Notes under the pieces: generated by a model | What the model was told of the DNA's origin: nothing | Databases searched by the model: none | What the model saw: only the letters and a program-made list of their open reading frames with translations | Made by a program: the position numbers and the translations under genes | DNA from: Nitrospirales bacterium | GTDB lineage: Bacteria > Nitrospirota > Nitrospiria > Nitrospirales > UBA8639 | DNA length: 36,042 nucleotides | Assembly: GCA_020027535.1 (NCBI GenBank) | Contig: JAHRAK010000104.1 | Span: 1 to 36,042 of the forward strand | Direction: 5' to 3' | Shown: positions 16,886 to 23,971 of the stretch, piece by piece | How the letters are laid out: each line of letters begins with the position of its first letter | How positions within the stretch are numbered: position 1 is the first letter of the stretch

Positions 16886-18184
16886 TTATCCGAATGGCAT
16901 GCCTTCCCCTCGGAATATCTGCTTCGGATCGAACTCTCTCTTCCACCCGATTGCCATTTCAAGCTTCTCTCCATAGTGTTCTTCCCATTCCTTGCGCCCG
17001 TAGCCCACACCGCCGGACAGATAGCTCTTTCCTCCGAGACCGACGAGCGTTCCAGTGATGTCCTTCAGTCTTCCCGCCAACTCGTGTGCTCGTTCGTATT
17101 GGTTCAGAAAGGCAAGGATATGGTACGAGAACATGCGCTCTCCTTTCGGATGCATGAAAAGCGGGGCGTCGATCGCCCTTGTTTTGATCGGATAGATCCC
17201 GATCCAGCTTGCGGGCGAACGCGGCACCCAGTCCCGGTCCAACCACGGTTGGTCGAGCACCGTTCGAAGTGTCTCCCAGGGCATGAACCAATCCCGCCAC
17301 GGGTAGTAATGCCGCCGGCTGAAAAGCCATCTCAGATACATCCCGGCGTGTCCAACCTCGGCGGTGTCGCGGGTGCTGATGATCTCGTCGTACCCCAGCC
17401 CTTCGAGCGCCTTCGCGTCATCGTGGTCCTCGTCGTACTCAACGCCAGCACTCATGATAATTTCGTGATCGTGGACCCGGGTTTCCGCCCGTAGACGGTC
17501 GAACCGGTCTTCGCCGATGACCTGCTCGAAGTCGCTTGCGAACCGATCGAAATCGCGATAGCGGAGTTCGTACTGTCGAAGCCGTTCTCCAACCTTTCGA
17601 AGCCGGATCCACGCCTCGGTAATGATGCCGAACTGTCCCTGGCCACCCCTCACGGCATCGAAGAGGTTCGCGTTTTCGGTCCTTGAGCACCGTACTCGCT
17701 CGCCGGTTCCGGTCACCACCTCGAGTTGCTCAACCTGTCCAATCTGCATCCCATACCGGTGTGACGTGGTTCCCATCCCTCCGGCGGACAGTGTTCTGCC
17801 AACGGTCACCTCTGCGGTGTCCACCAGTACCCGTGGGAGCTGCCGTGTCCCGCGCAGCACATCCACTATCGTGCCCCATTGCGATCCGCCTTGTGCGCGC
17901 ACTAGGCCTCCCTCCAAAAGTTGGACTCGATTGAGGTGCATCGTGTCGAGCACCCAACCGCGGTCCGTAAGGCTTTGTCCACCCTGGGAGTGTCCTCCTC
18001 CTCGAATGGCGAGCCGGACTTCGTCCTGGGCGGCCCTGCGGACGATGTCCGATACTTCTTCGACGTTCTTCGGTGTCGCCACTGCGCCCGGCATCTTCGT
18101 GGTCATGCCTCCGAAATCGGACGAGCGCGCCTTCCGCTCTTCCGGGTCTTCGCTCACGCCCGGTCCGAAACCTTGTTCAATCAT
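16886..18184 (-). CDS. FAD-dependent oxidoreductase, cytokinin-dehydrogenase-like (VAO/PCMH family)
   Basis: A 432-aa intact protein. The FAD domain (about residues 30-215) has 'RGGGHSQGGQSL' with His65 in the position that carries covalently bound FAD in cytokinin dehydrogenase. It then has 'VGRTLSAGGMGTTSHRYGMQIGQVEQLEVVTG' and 'GGQGQFGIITEAWIRL', all close to the plant/bacterial CKX pattern. The C-terminal substrate domain (about 216-432) includes 'FLNQYERAHELAGRL'. The family oxidises C-N or C-O bonds of small molecules. It is the only flavoprotein in the cluster, which lacks a SagB-type FMN dehydrogenase, so azoline-to-azole oxidation is a candidate role (inference). It has no helices or export signal. 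It is on the opposite strand to the export unit and divergent from the next methyltransferase. Confidence 0.88.
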   Translation of the reverse strand: MIEQGFGPGVSEDPEERKARSSDFGGMTTKMPGAVATPKNVEEVSDIVRRAAQDEVRLAIRGGGHSQGGQSLTDRGWVLDTMHLNRVQLLEGGLVRAQGGSQWGTIVDVLRGTRQLPRVLVDTAEVTVGRTLSAGGMGTTSHRYGMQIGQVEQLEVVTGTGERVRCSRTENANLFDAVRGGQGQFGIITEAWIRLRKVGERLRQYELRYRDFDRFASDFEQVIGEDRFDRLRAETRVHDHEIIMSAGVEYDEDHDDAKALEGLGYDEIISTRDTAEVGHAGMYLRWLFSRRHYYPWRDWFMPWETLRTVLDQPWLDRDWVPRSPASWIGIYPIKTRAIDAPLFMHPKGERMFSYHILAFLNQYERAHELAGRLKDITGTLVGLGGKSYLSGGVGYGRKEWEEHYGEKLEMAIGWKREFDPKQIFRGEGMPFG

Positions 18185-18408
18185 TTGTGTCAGCCTTCCG
18201 TGCTTATCATTGTCCTGTCAAACCCCATCTCTTTCCCTGTCTCTCCTACTTATCACAGTGCGAATTGTTCTGCTACCTCATCCGTCACGTCGTCTCAGGA
18301 ATGATCTGCGGTCAGTCATTTGTTGAGAAGATTCGTTCATTTTCTCCTGCGTGATCCGCCGATGTTCACTCTTGCATTTCTATGGGCGTCTACTTAGACT
18401 GCCGCATC

Positions 18409-19278
18409 ATGGATGACAGGCAGAAACAGGCAGACAGCAGGGTGGACATGGAGACGTCGGTTTCCGACCATTACGCCGCTTTGACCGAACGCATGGAGAA
18501 GTTCGGCGGGGATTTGCTGGCGTGTCATTTCGGCCTTTGGGGGCCGGACACAACGACCGATCGTGAAGGCCTGCAACGCGCCAACCAAGCCCTAGTGCAG
18601 GGATGCGACCTCGATCCGGGAAAGCATGTACTGGATGCCGGCTGCGGCGTCGGCGGTACGGCGATTGCCCTGGCGGAGACGTATGGCGTTCGGGTTACCG
18701 GATTGACGATCTGCGAGCCTCATGTCGCGGTGGCGGCGCAGCATGCGGAAGAGCGCGGGGTCGGCCATCTGGTCGAGTTCCGTTACGGGGACTTCATGGA
18801 TCTGCCGTTTCCAGACGCCAGTCTCGATGCGGTCCTGAATCACGAATCCTTCTGTTATGCAGAGGACAAGCTCGCCTATCTCCAAGGCGTCTACCGGGTG
18901 CTCAAGCCGGGCGGGCGCTGGCAGGCCCTCGAAGGACTGCTGAGCGGTGCGCCGATGTCCGAAGAGCAGCAAGTGCTTCACGCCACGGCGCAACGAGGCT
19001 GGCGCATGCCGCCGCTCGAGCCGTGGCGCGACGTGTTCCTAGCACTCGAGAAATCCGGTTTCGAGGGCATAACGGCACAGGATCTCTCTTCCGAAGCGGC
19101 GCGGTCCACCGAGAGAATCAGTAAAGGCTGGTTGATGTTGACTTTACTCAACCCCCAAATCGCCAAGATGAATCGAGCCTCCAAGGAATTTATGGAAGCC
19201 TCCATCAGCTACGATCAGGGATTGCAGGAAGGCGTGTTCACCTACCACTTCATTTCCGGCACGAAGCCGGCGCGATAA
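18409..19278 (+). CDS. SAM-dependent methyltransferase 1
   Basis: A class I methyltransferase of about 289 aa. Motif I is 'VLDAGCGVGGTAIALA', followed by 'VRVTGLTICEPHVAVAAQHAEERG', 'GDFMDLPFPDASLDAVLNHESFCYAED' and 'VLKPGGRW'. This set is typical of the small-molecule/sterol/tocopherol-type methyltransferases. The start is uncertain: ATG 18382, 18409 and 18448 are in frame; the last has AGGGTGG close upstream. It faces the second methyltransferase, with only 16 bases between their stops, and the two share the motif 'DAGCGVGGTAI', so they may be old duplicates. Substrate unknown; methylation of the peptide or of a linked group is possible. Confidence 0.88.
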   Translation: MDDRQKQADSRVDMETSVSDHYAALTERMEKFGGDLLACHFGLWGPDTTTDREGLQRANQALVQGCDLDPGKHVLDAGCGVGGTAIALAETYGVRVTGLTICEPHVAVAAQHAEERGVGHLVEFRYGDFMDLPFPDASLDAVLNHESFCYAEDKLAYLQGVYRVLKPGGRWQALEGLLSGAPMSEEQQVLHATAQRGWRMPPLEPWRDVFLALEKSGFEGITAQDLSSEAARSTERISKGWLMLTLLNPQIAKMNRASKEFMEASISYDQGLQEGVFTYHFISGTKPAR

Positions 19279-19294
19279 CCGTCGCCGACAGGTT

Positions 19295-20203
19295 TCAGCC
19301 GGTCTCCTCAGGTTTTCTCGCGCAGTATCTTCTGAGTTCGAAACTTCCGTTCCTCCAGGCCTCGTATAGCGTTCCGAATTGGTCGATCAATCCGCGGATT
19401 CCGGGCGTTTCGATTCCGGAAAACTGAAGCGTTGAGAGGAAATTGTAGGCATTCTCGACCAGCCGCAAATTGTCGGCATCCTTCCCGTCGAAATCCTCGA
19501 ACTGCAGAATTTCCAGCCCCGCCTCGCGCAATATGTCGGTATACGTGGACTGGCTCTCCAGCCCGGACACGGCAAACGGCGTGCAGAGCGGCACAATGAA
19601 TTTGTCGTATTCCTCAACCGTCAACCCGTCACGCGCCATCCAGTCCATTGCCACGATGATTCCTGACGGTTTCAGGATTCGACTGGCTTCGCGAAGAAAT
19701 TGTTTCCGGTCGTCGTAGTGGCATGCGCTTTCGATGTTGACCACCACATCGATCGAAGCGTCGGCAAAAGGGAGGCTCAGGGAGCAATCCGCAAATTGGA
19801 AGCCGATGAGATGGTCCAGCCCCGCCTCGCGCACTTTCCCGGTGGCAATCTCCAATTGCATCCTGTTCAGATTGACGCCGGTGACCCTGCATCCCCGTGT
19901 TCTCGCAAGGTGGATGGCCGTTCCGCCCACCCCGCATCCAGCATCGACCACATGATGGTGCGCCGCGATGCCCGCCGGCGCGACAATCACTTCAACCATG
20001 CGCTCCACGGCGCGCGCCAGCCCCGGTGAGTCTGCCAGAACCTCGCCGGGTCCGGGACATTCCCCCGGCTCGAACAGTCCGAAATGGATATGGTCGCGGT
20101 TCCACCCTTTAAGGTAGATGCCCGGCGTATTCTCGTCGTAGTAACGTTCGGCCGCTTTTTTCTTGTCTGAGGTGGATGTATCGAGATGTTTGCTCACTGT
20201 CAT
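19295..20203 (-). CDS. SAM-dependent methyltransferase 2
   Basis: A 302-aa class I methyltransferase. It has an N-terminal segment 'AAERYYDENTPGIYLKGWNRDHIHFGLFE', a substrate-cap type region seen in C- and N-methyltransferases of secondary metabolism. Motif I is 'VVDAGCGVGGTAIHLA' (85-100), then 'CRVTGVNLNRMQLEIA', 'SLPFADASIDVVVNIESACHYDD' and 'ILKPSGIIVAMDWM'. The ATG at 20203 follows GAGGAA directly. It is the last gene of the minus-strand biosynthetic unit, 105 bases after the 375-aa gene. Intact. Confidence 0.9.
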   Translation of the reverse strand: MTVSKHLDTSTSDKKKAAERYYDENTPGIYLKGWNRDHIHFGLFEPGECPGPGEVLADSPGLARAVERMVEVIVAPAGIAAHHHVVDAGCGVGGTAIHLARTRGCRVTGVNLNRMQLEIATGKVREAGLDHLIGFQFADCSLSLPFADASIDVVVNIESACHYDDRKQFLREASRILKPSGIIVAMDWMARDGLTVEEYDKFIVPLCTPFAVSGLESQSTYTDILREAGLEILQFEDFDGKDADNLRLVENAYNFLSTLQFSGIETPGIRGLIDQFGTLYEAWRNGSFELRRYCARKPEETG

Positions 20204-20308
20204 TTCCTCATGGTTGCAAGACCGCTCGCGCGAGCATACCGGATCGAATTGTTTCCGTCACCCCGTAGCCACGGCATCAGGGATGCACAGCGGCAGATGG
20301 CCATCTCC

Positions 20309-21436
20309 TCAGGATTTGGGCGTTCCTATCAGCACCATGAAAGGATAAGCCTTGACCTGTTCAATCCGGTCTCCAGCCAGCACAAGCTTGATGTGGTGAA
20401 TGCCCCGCAGGAGTACGAACGGACCGAACATGCCGAACAGCGTCGTCGGTCCAGGCGACCAGTTGGCGAGCGCCGACAGCTTTTCCGGAACCGCAAGGCC
20501 GTCCTCGCGCAAGCTCTCGAAGAAACCTGTCCAGAGATTGGGACGGTCCAGCCAATGACTCGGATCTTTCGCCCTTCTTTCCTTGGCGAGGCAACTCAGT
20601 CCCAGCGTCGGACCGAGGCCGTCCGCATGCACGTCCAAATGGACCCCCAACTCGACGACCCCCCATCGTTTCTCAAAGCGCGCCATGGTCTCGGCGACGA
20701 CCGAATGCCGTCCAGGCCAGCCAGCACGTTTCAGAAACGCCATGACGCCGCTCGAGGTCCGAAATCCGATCACCGCCAGCCGGATTGCTCTTTCGCGCGA
20801 CGGAAAAGCGCCGATTGATTCGATGTGCGTATCCGCTTTCTGCGCTAGGTGCACCCGCTCCACCTCCCGGCGCTCGGCGGCATCCGGACTCCACCCGACG
20901 GCCGTCAGCACGGCTTCGAGCATGACGCCAATGTCCAGAAGCCGCTGATCTGCCCCGTCGCCGACGATCGGCCGTTCGGCAGGACGCAGAAAGATCCCCG
21001 GATCCGGCCGCGAGCCGCCGGTCGCCCTACCGACGTCGAATTCAAGCATCATCTTGCGACCGGCGACCTGGCGCAGAGGGGAGTCGTCGGGTTCCGATTC
21101 AGCCAGCAGCCGCGCGATGCCCGTCGTGGACGGATCCGCGTTTTCGGACCGCGCCTTTTCCTCGAAGAATGCCGCCGGCGCGGACCCGCCGACCACCGAG
21201 AGGCCGAGATCCGCTCTAGGCCGGCGCTCATTCAGCGACAGCTCGAATCCGAACGGGAAGGCGGCCATAGTGGGGGGCAGTTCGCGGGCGACGTCGAGGA
21301 GATTCTCCCATTCCGTTTCTCCAATCAAGGCAGGGGAAATCAGGTTCCTGAGCCCCTTCAGCAGTGCCCCCATAGAGTCCGCCTCGCCAAGGAGGCGCTC
21401 TTCGGTAACGGCCAATGCTTCTTCAAAGTTCATCAT
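20309..21436 (-). CDS. Unrecognised 375-aa protein of the azole-peptide cluster
   Basis: A 375-aa soluble protein starting 'MMNFEEALAVTEERLLGEADSMGALLKGLRN'. It starts 6 bases after the YcaO stop, so it is almost surely co-translated with the cyclodehydratase. No standard motif is visible. Noted features are 'FPFGFELSLNERRPRADLGLSV' near residue 60, an acidic 'MMLEFDVG' segment, and a C-terminal half with 'VVELGVHLDVHADGLGPTLGLSCLA' and 'PTTLFGMFGPFVLLRGIHHIKLVL'. The length, the weak internal periodicity and the tight coupling suggest a dedicated partner of the modification enzyme or a tailoring enzyme of unknown type. I do not assign a function. Confidence 0.8.
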   Translation of the reverse strand: MMNFEEALAVTEERLLGEADSMGALLKGLRNLISPALIGETEWENLLDVARELPPTMAAFPFGFELSLNERRPRADLGLSVVGGSAPAAFFEEKARSENADPSTTGIARLLAESEPDDSPLRQVAGRKMMLEFDVGRATGGSRPDPGIFLRPAERPIVGDGADQRLLDIGVMLEAVLTAVGWSPDAAERREVERVHLAQKADTHIESIGAFPSRERAIRLAVIGFRTSSGVMAFLKRAGWPGRHSVVAETMARFEKRWGVVELGVHLDVHADGLGPTLGLSCLAKERRAKDPSHWLDRPNLWTGFFESLREDGLAVPEKLSALANWSPGPTTLFGMFGPFVLLRGIHHIKLVLAGDRIEQVKAYPFMVLIGTPKS

Positions 21437-21442
21437 GGTGTG

Positions 21443-23841
21443 TCACGCGATGACCGGTATAGAGTTGAGATCGGCTTCCGCAACGGGGCTGTCGCGCCAT
21501 CCCATCTCGACCGGCACGTCGTACAGGCGTCCCCGTGCGAAGCGCTCCCAGAAGTGGCGGAGGCCGGGCACGATCACCCTGGCCACCGGCATGCCGATGT
21601 CGGGCCGGGTCTGGTCGAGCACCAGAAATTCCATGCCCTTGGCTTCGACCAGCGCGCGGCACCGTTCCACGTCCTCTCCCACGTCTGCGGTTTCGGAACG
21701 GGATAATCCGACGCGCCGCGTAGGGGAACATCGGGCGCCGGCGCCAGATAGGAATGGTCCTCCAGTTTTCCCGTCTTCCACCACCACAGGGCCAGCGGAT
21801 CGTCGATGGCGAGTCGGGAGTCGCCGCTGTCCGGGCGCGGGGCCCAGGTCAGACATTGGTTCAACTCGCACACCGCGCGCAAGGCCGCGACGTGCGGGTC
21901 CATGTGCGTTCCGGCACCGTAGATGATGTCCTCTCCTTCCTTGTCGGTTCGGCGCGAGATGGCGACGAAGGTCGGAATGCCAAGATCGCCGGTTGCGTCC
22001 AGCACCCACATGTCGCGATGGAAGTTGCGGTAGTAGTCGCGCGCCGACGCAAGATAGTCGTCGCCGAAACTCTCCAGGTCCACGCCGGGCAGGCGCAGCC
22101 GGTTATACCACCAGATCGCAAAGGCATCGCGTTCGACCAGTTCGAAGAATCCCTGCAGAATCGCTTCTTCGAGCGTGTTGCCGGCGGCGCAGCCGTTTGA
22201 ATCCGCCCAGAGGTCCGAATCGCCACGCTGCTCGGGCGTCATGCCGTAGAGCATGGAGGTCGGCAGATACCGGTGCCGCTCATGCGTCAGCGACCACACG
22301 GGCGACCAGTCTATTTCCCTATCCGGATCGAAGCGCGGCGGAACGACGTTGTATGGATGGCCGCGGGCGTTGATTTCCGCCGCATGGTCCAGTTGCCAGT
22401 CGCTGAAGAGTTGGACGTCGTTCGGGTGGATTGCCTCCGACTCCCCGGCCGAAATGAAATCCGCAAAACGTCTTTGACAGTGGATCTCGTCACGATGGAA
22501 CGCGAAGGAGTAACGCTCGATGGCCTCGCAAAGCGCGCTCACCTCGGACTGCGCCGCCGTGCTCCCCTTGCCCGCACTCTTGCTTCGCAGGCTGCGCCGC
22601 AACGAACTCAGATGCTTGATTCTCAATGCCGGATTGCTGCCGGCCCAGTGGACGTGCAACCAGGGGTCGGTTGCTGCCGTGGTACGCGCGACCCATGTCA
22701 CGACGCCACTGACGGGACTGACCAGATGACGGTACCTGGCAAGGGTCTCCTCCGGGGAAATCGAGCGCAGACCGCCGCTGTTGCGAACGCTCTTCGGGCT
22801 CGGCCGCAGACGCACCGGAACCGCCGGACGATCGGCGCGATACAATGCTTCGTCGCCGCAGGTGAAGCACTGCGGGCGCCGCATGGTCGCATGATGCTCG
22901 CTCTTCAGACGAACGACGTCCACTGAAATGACTTGCTCATGGATTGGCGCCATCTCCTCAAGGACCAGCCACTTGGCGATTTCAGCCGTGACGAGACCGT
23001 ACACCGCATCCAAGACGGCAGGTTCCGATACACAAGGCTGGAAGGCGGCATCGTCACCGCCCAGGTTGCGCAGGTAGTTGTGGACCTCCTGGTGGCCACG
23101 CAGGCGATACGCGAGGCAGGCCCAGCATGGCCCCTGCTCCGCCGGATTGAAGACCGGGCCGAACAAGGGCTGCACCCCCTTTGGCCTGACCAACATCCAC
23201 GGGACACCGGACGTGAGGTGGCGTCGATTGACGGCGCCATGCCGTTCGTCAAGATAATCGGCACAGACGATGATGGTGAGTGTTGGACGGTCCTCGCCTA
23301 CGGCCACTCCCATGGTGTCCAGCCACCGTGAGAGGCGGCCGTCATCGCCGTCGATCGCCACCTTCGCGGCCCCCAGGCGCTGCTCGGCCCAGCGGGGGGA
23401 AGCCCCCAGCGAGGACCAATACGCCGCCCGTCCTCGTTCCATCGCATGCTCTCCGGACACGACATAACCCCTGGATGCCAGGGAAACGATGGCCGTCTGA
23501 ACATCGAGTGCGGAATGCTCGCCCGCAAGGGCGACAGTGATGTCCTGGTGCGCGTGGCGGCCGTCGAGCAGCGGCAGGAGATTGCAATGAATCCGCCCGC
23601 GCAGTAACGTGCTGAAGGTTTCGGAAACGAGAAGCACTTGCTGGTCTTCGATCGGGCGAAATTCAAAATGCGGTGCCAGCAACGGCACTTCGACGAGGCC
23701 AGAGTCGGCGGGGGTGATCTTCTTCAGTATTCCGCGCCCCGTGTTCTTGCGCGTCGGCGTCTTGTCGTCCTTGTTGTCCCCCACGCCCGCCGCTCCAGGA
23801 ATTGGTGCTCCTTTGCCGTTGTCGTGATGCGATTCAGACAT
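21443..23841 (-). pseudogene. Fused ThiF-like/YcaO azoline cyclodehydratase, frameshifted near the C-terminus
   Basis: This is the core enzyme of the cluster: it binds the leader and uses ATP to turn Cys residues into azolines. Residues 1-345 are the E1/ThiF-like leader-binding half with a Cys4 zinc site, C239-W-A-C242 and C325-F-T-C328. Residues about 346-end are the YcaO domain with its ATP/Mg motifs 'S432E..ALCEAIERYS' and 'S548NGCAAGNTLEEAILQGFFELVERDA'. Near 21676-21684 one G appears missing. Restoring it changes 'PQTWERTWNGA' to 'PQTWERDVERCRALVEAKG' and joins the true C-terminus, which ends 'VAEADLNSIPVIA' at 21443, giving about 800 aa. As written, the frame ends at 21574 with about 50 wrong residues, losing the terminal part that is important in YcaO enzymes. 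Confidence 0.9.
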
Positions 23842-23971
23842 GAAACAGATCCATCAGGCGCTTTCAGCCACAATGCGTTATGCCGCTCACTCGCCAAAGC
23901 CTGCGTGTACCGCAGAGTGACAGGACTCCGATCCTCTCTGTACCGTTCAACGATCTACAGCGTGTGCGAGC
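23842..23971. other. Short gap between the AlkB-GlnE gene and the YcaO gene
   Basis: These 130 bases lie within the minus-strand unit. No gene, hairpin or clear promoter is visible. The YcaO start at 23841 has only a weak ribosome-binding site. Confidence 0.4.

Noticed and set aside
20849..21706. A 285-codon plus-strand open frame
   Set aside because: It overlaps both the 375-aa gene and the end of YcaO on the other strand and has a low-complexity, His/Arg/Gly-rich composition.
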